From NCBI RefSeq assembly GCF_037893015.1, contig NC_133658.1, forward strand, positions 13,422,486 to 13,486,485: a stretch of DNA of 64,000 nucleotides, read 5' to 3'. Of this stretch, positions 14,230 through 27,095 are shown one piece after another (positions within the stretch are counted from its first letter, which is position 1; each line of letters begins with the position of its first letter). The stretch comes from Macrotis lagotis (taxonomy: Eukaryota; Chordata; Mammalia; Peramelemorphia; Peramelidae). The position numbers and the translations under genes are program-made. The notes under the pieces are model-generated. The model saw only the letters and a list, made by a program, of their open reading frames with translations, did no database searches and was not told where the DNA came from.

Positions 14230-14450
14230 TGGGAAACCACTCTGAGCTCTTCCATTGCTAGTTGCCACATAAATATAAACTGATCATTATCGATAAACAC
14301 AACTGCGGTCATGAAAAATGCCCTGCTCACCATGGATGCATTATTATCATTGGCATTATCAGCCATAATGATGACAATAATGTCCATTGATGTGGCAACA
14401 GCTGACGTCATGATGGTTTCAACAAAAAGGGCAATAAGCTTCAATTTTTC
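14230..14450. promoter_or_regulatory. Candidate conserved noncoding element with CRE
   Basis: Non-repetitive stretch with three CpG sites (14291, 14306, 14405) in an otherwise CpG-depleted region. One lies in the perfect cAMP-response palindrome TGACGTCA at 14403-14410. An imperfect inverted repeat flanks it upstream: arm 14338-14354 and arm 14362-14382 around a 7-base loop. This combination suggests a regulatory element, but sequence alone does not prove conservation or activity. Confidence 0.35.
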
Positions 14451-15094
14451 TCTCTATTAGCTTGAGCCCTTTTCCCACATATATCATAGATTGGAACTAT
14501 CTGTCTAAAAATACCCTAATCTGCAACTTATACATCTCATCAATATGGGCCTTCCATCAGTACAATTTGAAATCTGTCTGTGCTTTTCATCTTGTATCTG
14601 TCTATTTTTATGAGAATTACATAAAGCATTTTATAAACACTGAAGTTATTATATGAACTCTATAGTCTAAACCCACATTATACATTTAATAGAATTTTCT
14701 GTGAGTGACAATTAACATTTTATTCCCCTCAGGGAAAGGTTGACAACATTCCCAGTATTGGCCACAAAAAAGTATCAGGATTTTAGGCAGCAATAGTTGT
14801 ATTTCCAGAGGCACTTTATGATTTAATTGCAAAAGAGAATATAGGCATTACATAATACTGCAGGAAGAAAATCCTGATATCATTTGGAGCAAAACATTCC
14901 TTTACCAAACCCATCAAAATAGACTGAAATTTTTCTTGAAATCACTTTTTGGACCCTTAAATACTTAGAATTTAGAATGATGGCTATGTTGTAACACACA
15001 CACACACATGCACAGGCATATATGTGTGTGCCATAGATCTGGGGTTCAATATTGTGATTTTGCCCATGTTAGGAAATTCCCCCCCCAACTCTTC
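14451..15094. other. Intron-like, unassigned
   Basis: Unique-looking AT-rich DNA with a short CA run at about 14996-15008. No gene seen. Confidence 0.35.
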
Positions 15095-15240
15095 AGATCT
15101 TCATTATGAATATAATCTTAGAAAGTCAACTGGAGAACTGAGAAATTAAGTGAATTGTTCAGATCATAGAACCAATATTTCACAGAGGTGTAAACTCATC
15201 CAGGTCCCTCTACCTCCAAGACCATGCTCCTGTCTTTTTT
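15095..15240 (-). mobile_element. MIR-type SINE relic
   Basis: Plus strand reads AACTGAGAAATTAAGTGAAT and then CCAGGTCCCTCTACCTCCAA, the reverse complement of the core and head of a MIR-type SINE. Confidence 0.42.
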
Positions 15241-15646
15241 CTTAATTCTAACATAAATACATTCTTAAGTGTAAATGACTCTGTATACTTATGTGTGGAT
15301 ATACATATATGTTTGTATGTTTTGTTAGTAAATCTTATTTTTATAAAAAAGGGAATGTAAGTGATGATTAGTTTGATTGCTTCTATTTAATTCCCATTGC
15401 TCAGATAAGGTAAGTTTTAATTGGTACAGGAGTTCTGGTATGTCCCCTAATTCCAACTGCATTTATCCTGTGGCACAATTTGAGTGAATTTTCTTTATTC
15501 CTTGCTTTTCATTTCTCATTAATAATGAATTAATTAATTCAATTAATAATTCTGAGAATATCCTTATTTCCAGGGTCTAGACTATTCCACTGCCTTACCC
15601 CATGGATGACAGGAAAGTCCCTTATTAGTGCCACCTCAGTTCATAT

Positions 15647-15648
<2 letters not shown>

Positions 15649-15733
<85 letters not shown>
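15649..15733. repeat. (CA)n(TA)n compound microsatellite
   Basis: About 16 CA units run directly into about 23 TA units, a typical compound tract. Confidence 0.97.
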
Positions 15734-16929
15734 GGTTTAAATCATGGATGTCTGGTCATTGGATCAGCCTTCAGATTTAATTTCACTTCTGAGGAACCAT
15801 TGATATGATACTCAAAAAGTTACAAAAAATGGCATTGCATTCCTCTAGTATTTTCCTTTAGTATCTCATCTCTACTAAACACCGTTTTTATGTGACAGAA
15901 CTTATCTTTCTGGATAGCTCCCTGTGATTCTGTTCAATGATAACATTCTATTGCATATAAGCAATTGATATTTTATGTCCTTATTCCATAAATATAAATA
16001 TCAGTTTATACAAATATAATTTCCCAAATATACATTTATTTAGCAGTACACACCTCTGTGTATATAACATATATATTATATATATTATATATATTATATT
16101 GTATATTATATATAATATATTATATATATATTTACACATATGTAAGTGGGATGAGTATATGAGTGCCTATTGCTCCATCCATTACTTTTTTTTAACTCTA
16201 TTTACAATTATAGTGTACCTATAAGTCGGATAATTTCTTACACATTTTGCTAATTTTGCCAGATTAGGGTAGACCAAAAACAAAAATCAAGGCTTGTTAT
16301 TTATTTGAAGAGAGAAGAAGTGCCAACCTCTTATTCCTCTATCCCTACCACCTCTATCATCCCTTATTATTTCTTCCCTTCTAAATTCAATCTCCCTCTT
16401 CTGTCTCCTCTTCTACAACTGCAGAATTGATGTTTTTGAAATATATCATCTCTGAATTGAGGCTATTACAATTCAGCAGCTCTTTTTTTGGAGTCAATAT
16501 TTTTTTTTTTAATTCTACAACTAATACTTGAAATGAAAGGGAATTATATACGCTCTCCACCACGCCACCTTGCACATCACCAGTTACTTAGTTCTGACTC
16601 CAAAATAATGAGTTGTCTCTCCCCCCCCCCAAAGATAAAGATATTGGAGGTCTTAGCTTATCTAACTACTAATTACTTTGCTACTTTTATAACTGTAGAA
16701 TTATTTTAAACAGCCATGAATATTTCATCAAATGGGCATGAGAATGTCAACTTTGCTTGAGACAATTAGGTTGCAATTCTCTGAAAATTCTTTATTCTAT
16801 TTTCTTTATTGTAAAGATAAGGACTAGGCAGCCAATTTCACTTGTCAATATAAAGAACATTTAGATGGAGGAAACTCCCTCTACCAATACTGATGATCAA
16901 GGATTTCTTTGAAATGTATAGTTTCAGAG
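15734..16929. other. Intron-like, with an AT tract
   Basis: An irregular TATATT-rich tract lies at about 16064-16142 and could fold back on itself. C and T homopolymer runs occur at 16500-16511 and 16621-16630. No gene recognised. Confidence 0.4.
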
Positions 16930-17055
16930 ATTGACATAGAGCACCAAGAAAACAAGTGACTTTACCAGGATAACACAGTCAGTTATGTGCCAGAACCAGA
17001 ATTTTGAAACATTTCTTACTGATTCAGAGTACTCTTTATCCATTATGCCATGCTA
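16930..17055 (-). mobile_element. MIR-type SINE relic
   Basis: GTGACTTTACCAGGATAACA then ACTCTTTATCCATTATGCCA are reverse complements of the core and box-A region of the tRNA-like head. Confidence 0.42.
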
Positions 17056-17421
17056 TCTATCATTTCCTCCTGTTTTGAAAATAAATAGTAAAATGAAAGA
17101 AACTTTTCAAGTAAATACTGCATTCTTTTTTGTGTGTGTGTGTGAGATCAGAGTGTTCCATTTGACATTCTTCTTGAAACTTAGATTTATCTAAGGGGTT
17201 GAAACTAGGCTAAATATCTTTCTTTATTTTACTTTGTGAACCATTCTAAAGTTCTTGAAATTAATAAATTTCATTTTGAAATTATCCTAAAAATATTGAC
17301 AGAACAATTGACAGTAAAGTGTAATTTGCTCTTGCTATCTCACTTTATTCTTACACTAGAATTAAGTGTCTTAAACCTTCATTTCCCAGATTTGAGCTAA
17401 TCTAAAATTCACACAGACAGA

Positions 17422-17436
17422 TTTCCTTTTTCTTTT

Positions 17437-17518
<82 letters not shown>

Positions 17519-17569
17519 TTCCTTCCTTCCTTCCTTCCTTCCTTCCTTCCTTCCTTCCTTCCTTCCTTC

Positions 17570-17622
<53 letters not shown>

Positions 17623-17632
17623 TTTTTATTCT
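17422..17632. repeat. (TTTC)n(TTCC)n(TTTC)n microsatellite
   Basis: Three-part tetranucleotide block: TTTC repeats to about 17515, TTCC repeats to about 17570, then TTTC again to about 17622. Nearly all pyrimidine on the plus strand. Confidence 0.97.
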
Positions 17633-17743
17633 TTCTTTAGTTTTCCTCTTTCCTCTACTTTCTCTATCCCTTTATTCTTCCTTCTTTTGTTTCTCCCTCC
17701 TTCCCTTTTTTCTTTTCCTTCATTCTTTATTTTCTCCTCCCCT

Positions 17744-17778
<35 letters not shown>

Positions 17779-17801
17779 GTCTCTGTCTCTCTCCCTCTCT
17801 G

Positions 17802-17832
<31 letters not shown>

Positions 17833-17866
17833 ATCCTCTTTCCTTCTTTCCTTTTCTTTCTTTTAT

Positions 17867-17897
<31 letters not shown>

Positions 17898-17925
17898 CTC
17901 TTTCTTTCTCTTTTCCACATTTCTT
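17633..17925. repeat. Pyrimidine-rich (CT/CTGT/TTTC) tract
   Basis: Continues the C/T bias with CTCTCTGTCT-type repeats at about 17743-17832 and TTTC repeats at about 17865-17912. With the preceding block this gives about 500 bp of almost pure pyrimidine. Confidence 0.9.
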
Positions 17926-20879
17926 TCTGCAACACCAAGAAAAGATAAAGGGAAGAAGATAAAGGAAACAAAGGAAAAGCATATAAAATATTGGGAGCAC
18001 TGATTTTAGGAATGTTCAAATTGATATTTTGCCAATAATATTGCATCTAATGCATATACTATGGGAGTGAAGGGTATCATAGTTTTAATATATTATTTCA
18101 TGGATAGGTATAAGTTAGTTATTTTTGTCAAATATTTCCATAGGAAGTAATTTATTAAAGACATTCCATATAGAGTCCATGACATAGATATCAAAAGTAT
18201 GTCAAAAATCAGGAACATGCTTATTATTCAATTTCATGGGATAAAGATTTTCAGATCTTTCATGTTTAAACTATGAAATATTCATCAATTTATGCATTAC
18301 AGATATCTTATTTTCCTTGTTACTTGTCTAAATACCCATTCTCATATATATATACATATGCAAATATATATACATATATATATATATATGCAAATTGAAA
18401 ACTTTTTTTATTGTTTGTTTCCTGCGGTAAGGGTGGTTCAAAGCTATTTAAAGTTCATAACCAGCAGCTCCTATTCCCACCAATATAAGGTAAATCTTAT
18501 ATTTAAGATAGTCCAAAGATTCAAAGGTTAAATTGTCTGATGAGAAATACAAATGGAACTCTAAAGGATTATATTTCTTTGTTTTCTTCCAACTGTTATC
18601 ATAGAAATGTATAATATTTTGAAGAAGAAACATTTTGTGTTAAATATTAGAGATAGAATTGAAAAGGATAGAAAGAGAAAGGGATAAAAGGGGAAAAACC
18701 TTTTTGTTAGTTTATTATTAGTATTTTGAGTGCCCATTACTGTTCAGAACTATTCAGAACACAGTGTCAAGCTTCAGGAAGTCTCTAGAGGTTTATTAGA
18801 GAGTCAGAAATTCTTGAGTAATTGGTGAACCCTCTAGGGGCCACATACTTGTATTTTTGTTTTGCAAGCAGATCTTTATCTAAGTTTAGATTTTAGTTAT
18901 GATATAAAGATACTTGGGGGTCATTAACTATAGGAAAATGGATATCAATTTGGTGAACTATCCATTTGGGCTGAAAAATGATGGAACAATGGAAGTAAAG
19001 ATAGGTTATTCACATAGTCTTCTGAGTGCCATTCTCCTATAGGAAATGTGTTATACTCTTCCATGAATGAGTCATTAAAAAATCTGACCAAATTATGGGA
19101 CATGAAGCTCTTTCAGTTTTCTGTTATTTTTCATAAATTCCATTGCTCAGTATGTTATAAAAATTTTACAAATTCCATTGCAGAAGCCAGATAGTGGTAT
19201 TGTGATTTGTGCCATTGGAAATCTGTACTTATAATTATATTAATAATAAAACAATACTTTGCATTCTTTCAGTATGCATGTGTTCTCATTGATGTCATCT
19301 TGTCTCCCCTCTTTGGAATGGGTAGGGTGAGGGCATGAGGGGAAAAGGGAAGGTGTGGGCTATATGGTGCAATGGAAATCACTCATTTCATGATTGGGAA
19401 ATAAGTCATCATGAAAATAACAAGAGATCAATAATCTAGGTTTGCGATAGCTCGGTCCTCCTGCTTATCGATGGGTAGAACACCCTACTCATTTTTTTAA
19501 CTCACGATCATTATTCACCACCCCACCCTACCACTTTTCATTTCATCACATTAAGCAAAACTACAAGAAATGTGGAAAACAAACCAATTCTCATTCTTTC
19601 TCTCTAATTTGTCACTGCCTTATATCAATGTCTCAAAAGATTACTCAATGACTTTTATACACATATAGGCCAGTAGTCATCTGCATCCCAAATCCATCTT
19701 GACAGAATATGTGAATAGTCCTTCATCTGGGACTTAATTTATTCCTATGAGAACTATGAGATCACCTGAAGTGTTTTCACTCATTGATTAAATCCTCAAT
19801 TTTAGTGTCCTGTGATTGACAGTGAAGTTCCTTGGTAATTTGATAGTAAAGACAAGGATGGTTTTTTGGGATTAGCAAAAGAATGTTACGTCTAGTGAGC
19901 TCATTGAAGATTTTCTTAACACAATAGAAATACCTTTCCCCTGTTTGGTTTTCTTTTTTTGTATAAATGTATCTTATGTTTCTGATATGATTGGAAATTC
20001 TTTACGTTTACATTTGTTTCTGTGCAAGACAGAGCCAAGGTCATGTGTTTCCAAAATGGAGACTTTGGCAAGAAGAAGAAATTTTCCATATTACCTGATA
20101 GTAGGAACAAAAAGCAAACAACATCAAATAGCATTTACTCAACTGGCATTATTGTGTCACCAAAACATAGTAGGAAAGGAATTGGAAGCTTCTGGAATAA
20201 TCAGTTCCCTTTATTCTTCATCAATGATGTAATCATAATGTCAAATTGATGAGAAAAATATTTTATCCTGAGTATTATCATCATTAAAAATATTAGTGTA
20301 TGACCACTGGATGGGAAACTTGGAATGAGTATGGATTGCCATCCCTACTAACCAGTCACCAGACTATCTAGATACCAACATTGTCTACAATATGAGAGAG
20401 ATTTACAAAGTAGGAAGAGAAATTAAGAAACTCTTTTTGAGAGGGATACAATGCAAATAAGATATTACTAGCATGTATGTTAAATGCAGGTAGTTATACA
20501 AATGTTAAATTATATTTATTGGAAGTGTTCTCCCAAAAGAACTAACAAACATTATATGAACAGTCACTTGGGCTTGAACATGACATGGCTAAATCCTTCA
20601 TGAGACCATGAAGATAAGGTTTGTGTTTGATTTTATTTTCAGCAAGCCATATCTTATCCCTTTAGCTCTACCATTTCCTTCATCAAAATAGACAAACATC
20701 ACAATTAAATTTCCCTATGACCTGACAGATTATAAATAGGTTTGGGGAATTGGGAGTTCTCTAGGAATTTGTTGAAGAAGATGGGTGTTATTTGATGGGG
20801 GAGATGATTTAAATGCTTATTTCATGAGAGACCTGAATGAAGGGGTGATGTGGAGTGAATTGAAGGTTCATTTAATCTT
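17926..20879. other. Intron-like, largely unassigned
   Basis: No named repeat found over most of this stretch. A TATATG run lies at 18346-18392. At 19437-19520 there is a short patch with several CpG sites (GCGATAGCTCGG, ATCGATGGG, CACGATC), listed as a possible conserved element in the findings. Open frames are under 100 codons and match nothing known to me. Confidence 0.4.
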
Positions 20880-21190
20880 TAAACCAGACAGGTGATGTGC
20901 TCGAATCTATGTGCGAAAAACATGAACACAGACATTTTTAATCTGTTTATAGCTGTATTCAAATTAGACTAAGCATAGATAAATATAATTTCATCAAAAT
21001 GTGATCAAAACTCAAATCTGCATCGATATATTGTGATTAGTATTCTAGACACAACAAATTCTAAAATCTCCCCCAAACAGAAGAAAAAATATGCAGAATT
21101 TTGCATATAACAGACTTTGTGAATGTATTATTACTGAATTTTTAGATGTACGGATGTACATCAAGAATCACAGGGTGGCAAACCTCTTTT
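20880..21190. promoter_or_regulatory. Candidate conserved noncoding element
   Basis: Non-repetitive AT-rich sequence that keeps CpG in GTGCTCGAAT, GTGCGAAAA, CATCGATAT and TACGGATG. It includes homeodomain-like sites such as GTGATTAGT. A small hairpin is possible at 21145-21162 (GATGTAC, loop GGAT, GTACATC). I base this on composition only. Confidence 0.25.
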
Positions 21191-21269
21191 ACCAAAAGAG
21201 AGAACCTTACTGTATGTTGTTTGAGATTAAGATTGCAACTTGATGAATACTAGAAGGACATTGCCATCC

Positions 21270-21390
21270 TGTAAAGCCCCAAGTCACACCAGAAGACATA
21301 AGTCTTATGTCTATCCCCATTGCTTAGCCTGGTGCCTTTCACTTATTGGGGATGCAATTAATGTTTACTCACTGATTGACCCAATACCAA
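21270..21390 (+). mobile_element. L2 3' end fragment
   Basis: CCCCATTGCTTAGCCTGGTG, then ATGCAATTAATGTTTACTCA and CTGATTGACC match the L2 terminal order 'ccccagcgcttagcacagtgcctgg ... taataaatgtttattga'. Confidence 0.55.
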
Positions 21391-22734
21391 GATCACTTGC
21401 TCTTGAGAGGTTGGAGATTCCTGTTAGATAAAGAGAAAGCAAATCAGCACAAAGTGAATGAGATCACTTTAGCAAGTGGAGGGAAAAAAATAAGTTTTAT
21501 GGTTGTGTTTCTAAGCTAAAACCTCTCCATCTGCCCAAACAATTTCTCTCACTGTGTACTTTCCATCCTTTTTGAGCTTTTTCACTTGAAATTTTCTTGT
21601 ACAGCATTTTCAAACTTTCAATACTTGCTTTATTCTTGCTGTTCTGATTTTAATTTCCTGAAGACCTTCTTTGAGCTTATTCCTTAGCATCTATGAAATT
21701 GAATGCAGTTACTGTAGGGGAAGAATGGATAAATGAATTGATTTGCAGACTTCTATTCCTTTTCTGATACGGTCTCCTAAGCTAACTTCTGTATGCCCTT
21801 GTTTGGATTTTACATTGTACCTCCTTCTTTCTCTGAATATTGGTCCTTATTCCATTTGAATCATTTATGCAATCTTTTCTCCATGCAATCATTAATTAAT
21901 TCAGTCTCATTCTTTCATTGCACATTTATTGCAAATCAATTTTCTATAAGAGCCATGAACAGGACTTCACTGGATGGCCAACAATTCCTTTACTATCTTG
22001 GGTTATTCAAGGACCATCCCCTCTCTTGGTGTCCCACATAGGTCTATGCTTCCTGGAATGTACTCGGCATTTGCTCAGTTTTCTCCTTTTTCCTACCTCC
22101 TACCACAATTTACCTGGGATATTTCTCCTTTTCCTAGATAATGAATGCAAAATCTGAGAAATAAACTTATGGTAAGCCACTAAAGGCTTGATCATTTTCC
22201 AGATGATATATATTTCCATTTTAAATATTTTCTTCAAATCTTTCGCCCTAAGAATTGGTTAATATGGGAGTTTCCATTCTCGGGTTAGGTAATAGAGGTA
22301 TATTGGAGACCCTAGACTCTAAAGTTGCCTCACATCACAACATAATTTCTCACCCCAAATCTAACAGGGTAACAATGAAAAATAGAGGGGAGTAGGTAAG
22401 GTAAAAATTCAAACCTTCCTAAGACTTTTAATAGCTATATATGTATCTATTATTTAACCAAATTGAGTCTCAATATTTACCTCTGTAAAATGTAATTATA
22501 ATATCTGTATTTTCTACTCGCTATGTGCTTATGAAGAGATTAATTTGTAAAACCTATGTATGTTTTCTGTGTATCTAAGTTAAATTTTGAAAATTAAGAT
22601 TACAGCCATAACAATAGTAATGACTTTAGAGATTCTGATTATATTTTGAACGTTGTATGCCTCATGTTATTCATATTATGGTTGTGAATGGTCCACCTTT
22701 TAGATTCAATTCAGTTTGATGGGCATTAATTTGT
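21391..22734. other. Intron-like, unassigned
   Basis: T-rich stretches with two overlapping short open frames near 21793-22157 that look like chance. The block 21780-22160 has the texture of an old L2 3' region (GTGTCCCACATAGGTC) but I cannot align it convincingly. Confidence 0.3.
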
Positions 22735-22830
22735 CCAAGAATTTTGCTAGCAATTTTGGTTATAAAGAAAACAGTTCCTGACCTCAAGGAATATAAATTC
22801 TACTGGATAAGCCAATATACAAACAGAGAG
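22735..22830 (-). mobile_element. L2 3' end fragment
   Basis: CAGTTCCTGACCTCAAGGAA then TAAATTCTACTGGATAAGCC is the reverse complement of the L2 'gagctccttgagggcagg' region. Confidence 0.5.
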
Positions 22831-23731
22831 GAAACACAAATTATATATAAAGTAATTTAAATGGTGAGATTTAATGATGGTCTTTTGTATGAGGGGAACT
22901 TGATTTCAAACATGAAAACAACTGAGAATTCCAAGAGGAAGTGTTGGTGGACATTGATAGCATAATGCTATAATGATTTAAATTGGGATGTAGACATTAA
23001 ACCTCCTATTTCTACCTTCCATTCCCCTGCACTCACCAAATAGTAGATGGGAGCAGAGGAATGAAAATTTTAGTAGAGTAATTGGGTTGAATTTTATTTT
23101 CCTAAGACAACCAAATGGCCTAGAAACTGGTTAAAAGACATTAATGTTTCAAATATGTCTGAGGTTATCATTGAGTGCAACAAAATATGTGTTCTTAATG
23201 TTAAATCATCATCTATCTCTTTCTCAGTCTTTTTATTTACTTTTCTGAGTTACAAAATTTCATGTTGGGTATTTAATTTAAAATCCAATGCATTGTAGGA
23301 AATAAAAATGGAAAATGAAGGCTCCTTTCTATTGTCACAGTTGGAATAAAAGTTGTTCAAATCACACTAGAAAGAAGGCACCAGGGACTCAAAATTATTT
23401 TCAATTGTCTATGCTTATTCTTGGTATGTTTCATTTCTCTTTGGGGGAGTTAATGATGGTGGAAATTTTTTTTAATTTGTAACTAAGTAAAACTTCCCCT
23501 TCCCCCATAAGCCCCCAAGCATGGATCATCAGGCACGAGTAAGTTTTGGAAAACTTTTCATTTTCATCCCACCATTAATTAGCAATGAAGTTTGCACACT
23601 AATGAATGAAGGAGAATCTGTTGCCAAGAGAACATTCTGAAAGGTAATTCTACAGAGAGATCCATCATCTCTCATCAACAAGTTAACATTCCAAATTGAG
23701 GAGAATAAAATCAAAATGAAATCATGATTTG
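22831..23731. other. Intron-like, unassigned
   Basis: No gene and no repeat I recognise; ordinary AT-rich sequence. Confidence 0.35.

Positions 23732-23782
<51 letters not shown>
23732..23782. repeat. (TC)n microsatellite
   Basis: About 25 CT dinucleotides without interruption. Confidence 0.97.
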
Positions 23783-23783
<1 letters not shown>

Positions 23784-25859
23784 CTATGTTTTCTCTTTCA
23801 AGTTTCTTCACATGAATGCTCTCATTTTATATTTTGCATATTTTATGTTTATACATAAAGAAGATGAAAGGAGGTAGTAAGGTCATTGTTAAGGAATAGC
23901 ACAATAGGAGCTCAAAGCCATCTTGATATCTATTGAATCATCATCCATGTTTAGAGAACTGTGCAGCTATCACCTAGTTGCTGGGAAAGAGATCAAGGAA
24001 AGCAACATATGCAGTCCTTGAACTTTGGAACTTTATGGTCTCTAAGATATCTTTAAACTTTCAATTGATGAATTTATGATTTTTAGTCTGTATAAGTGTG
24101 TTAGACCTGTCTTGTTCTTGACCCTAAGGACTTGATATCTCATTAGGCCTCTTTCTACATCCCTCTCCCCACTTCTTGGAGTGATGTATTTCAATATTTC
24201 TGACCTTCAGTTTTCATATATGCAAAATGAAGTCAGAGGGACTTCAGGAGTCACAGGGTTCACCCTTCTAGAAGTCTTCAAGGTGAGGCTTGGTCATTTG
24301 CCAGCTCTTAAAATGGGGACTCTGTCATGAATGGGTTTCCTTATATGTTCCCAAGGTTCCATTTCAACTCTTGTACACTGAAATTTCATATTCTGCATCA
24401 ACAGACTCTTCCAAAGTAACAGCAAGAGTTAGTGATAAATCTCAGAATTCAAATAGGATCTTTTGCACTGAAGTTTGAGTGGGTATTTTTATTTTTTTCT
24501 ACACTGTACTCCTCTGTGAAGGAAAAAGATTGTTTGTGGATGGGGGTGTGAGGAAAGCACATGTCACAATTCTAAGCAGATACTGTTTACCCATTAAGCA
24601 TCACTCATGGGTCCAGAGAACAGTTTCTTGACAGTGTAACAAATATAAATACATTTTGCCTGATTCAATATCTCAGTGGTAAAGCTTATTTTCTATGAAA
24701 GCAGGACAAGTGAACACTTCTGTATGGAGAGAGAAAATCTGATTATCTCTCTTTCTATCTTCATATACAATATGTGTGTTTGAGAATTTACAGATACACA
24801 TAAACATAGATGTATAAATACATATGTGGACATACACACAGACATATATATCCATATGCATTTATGAACCAATAATCCAGAGAACTATGGTAGACCATTG
24901 TTATAAGCCTTAGGTAGTTGGGGTGTTAAGGATAGAACATTAAAATATGGCTTTTGCAAAAAAATGTTTACATTATAATTAAAAAGACAAGACAAAATAC
25001 GAATAGAATTAGTCAAAGATGCCTGGGTTTCTGTTATGGTCTTTTACAGTGCACCCCAAGTATTTCCATAGCAGAGAAACTTCCTATTTTAGATTAGAGT
25101 AGGAAGGGGTGACTTTGTTGTTCCTTCTAAGGCTTAGATTCTTGGGTTGGGTTCTTTTTGTTTGTTTGCTTGCTTGCTTCCTATCTCCTTGGCTTCTACA
25201 TGAGGTACGCTTTTCATAGTTCTACCCCAGGCTTCCTTTCTCTCTTTATACTCTTCCTTAGCAAACAGAAAACTTCTTTGATGCCTTCATCATTTCAGAA
25301 AGTTGAAGCTCTCAAATAGCTTGTGTGAGTAAAAGTAGGTTTCCCCCTAAGTCTGCTTGCTTCCAAGTTAGAATCGTATCTCTGAGGAAACACATCATCA
25401 AGATGAGAAAGGGAGTTAATCTTAGATGTAAGATTCCCATTTTTTCTTGTTCCCAAACTTGGTTTCAGCAAATATGGGAATAATTCTCCATTTACAGAAA
25501 ATATAACTTTCTCTTCCATCACATCATCAAAGGGTGCAGTGAAAAGGAAACAAGGATGAGCAAATCCAAAGGTTGCTATTGTCCTGCAAGTTATCATGAT
25601 TTTTCTAAAGGAGGAAAATGATATAATTTTATTTTCAAATTTGCAAATGACAGTTCAAGTCTCTTCATATGCATATAAATATACACACATATATATGTGT
25701 ATGTATGTATACATACATTACACATGCCTGCACACAGATCCCTAACTTCCATGTTACTTTTAATATGCTGATATCTTCAACAATAATAAAGAACTTGTGA
25801 GGAAGTTAAAATTTGAGAGCAGAAATATGAATACTGTTTTAGACAAACTGGGTATAGTT
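23783..25859. other. Intron-like, unassigned
   Basis: A MIR-like relic is possible at about 24190-24290 (CTTCAGTTTTCATATATGCA). TATATG/ACATAC runs lie at 24760-24860 and 25670-25720. A 100-codon minus-strand frame at 25295-25597 has no similarity I recognise and no gene context. Confidence 0.35.
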
Positions 25860-26035
25860 CATACTATACTCAGAAACGGAAAATGGGTTCAAAGCTCAAC
25901 TCTACACTTTACTCTGTAGAACCTTGGGCAAGTCTCTTTAACTCATTTTCTCATCTGTAAAATCAAGGGGTTAGATGAGAAGACCACTGAATTTCCTTTC
26001 AGCTCTAAATTTATGATCTTGTAATCCTTGGGTAC
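25860..26035 (+). mobile_element. MIR/CORE-type SINE
   Basis: Has AACCTTGGGCAAGTCTCTTT, CATTTTCTCATCTGTAAAAT, GGGGTTAGATGAGAAGACCA and CAGCTCTAAATTTATGATCT in the correct order; the 5' head is shortened. Confidence 0.78.
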
Positions 26036-26844
26036 TAAATGGTATTCCTAAGAAATGTGCACTTGTTCTGAAGTGGGGAAAAGAATTAGCCTCTCCTTTG
26101 TCTTTCCTTCCCATTTTGCAGATCCCATTTAGCCACCTTCATCAGTAGTGGAATTAATGGTTTTCACGAAATCAGTTTTTGGCCTTGTAGTCATTTCCAT
26201 CTTCTTTTCTCCAAGGGTTAAATGAAGACATGTGACATGAGATTCATTCCATAAACCTCAAAACGTTATGATTTTTTCTACCACCATTTAAGAAGGGTCC
26301 CAGATTTATGCTCTGCTCCATCCTGGTGACTGTGCAGCTGTCCCTTCAGGGAGACATTATCTTGCCTGATTCCCAATGCCAATAACTAACATCAGATACA
26401 CCACCTGTATTCTATCTTATGCCTAAAACAGATTTCTTGTGAATAGGCAGAAAGTGACCCAAATGCCATTTACTTTTACCCTACCAGAAATACAGAGTTT
26501 TAATTAAAAAATAAAACTTATTAGTCAGTTTTGAAGTTGTGTATGTGTGTGATTTTTATTTATTCTGTCAACTCCCCCACGACATTGTCCCATGCGTTGA
26601 ACTGAATGAGAAAGAAATCTAAACACATAAGGTCTGACTGGAAAAGTGTTATGGATTACCCATTTGAGGATGGCAAATTAACCTTCTTGTTAATAGAAAG
26701 AACATTGCAAAGTGGGGAAGAAATAATTTTGAAAGATATCTTGGGGCGATTCTTCAGTCCATGCCCTCAAAAGGAATCATACTGCAACATTCATGGTAAG
26801 CAAGTGTTCATTCATGTGCTAGATAAGTGGGTAGCCCAATGGAC

Positions 26845-27095
26845 AGAAAACCAAGTCTGGAGTCAGAAGTGCCTGAGTTCAAGTGAAGGGTTTTACTTGA
26901 TGTGTCACCTTGGGAAAGTTATTTGACCTCTATTTGGCTCAGTTTTTTTCAGTTGCAAAATGTGATTAATAATCATAATAACCGAAGCTATCTTTCAGGG
27001 ATGCTATGAGTATAAAATAAGATAATAGTTATAAATTTTATTGCCTTGAATAGAGTAGACTCTATATGAATCATAGTTGGTACTATCATTATTTT
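26845..27095 (+). mobile_element. MIR/CORE-type SINE with 'gctatgagtataaaataag' tail
   Basis: AAGTCTGGAGTCAGAAGTGC and CTGAGTTCAAG mark the head, ACCTTGGGAAAGTTATTTGA the core, and GGATGCTATGAGTATAAAAT the tail. A 106-codon open frame overlapping the head is accidental. Confidence 0.78.

Noticed and set aside
25295-25597. 100-codon minus-strand open frame
   Set aside because: No recognisable domain, no splice or polyadenylation context; within chance for AT-rich DNA of this length.
26606-26926. 106-codon plus-strand open frame
   Set aside because: Its 3' half overlaps a MIR-type SINE and the rest has no similarity or gene structure.
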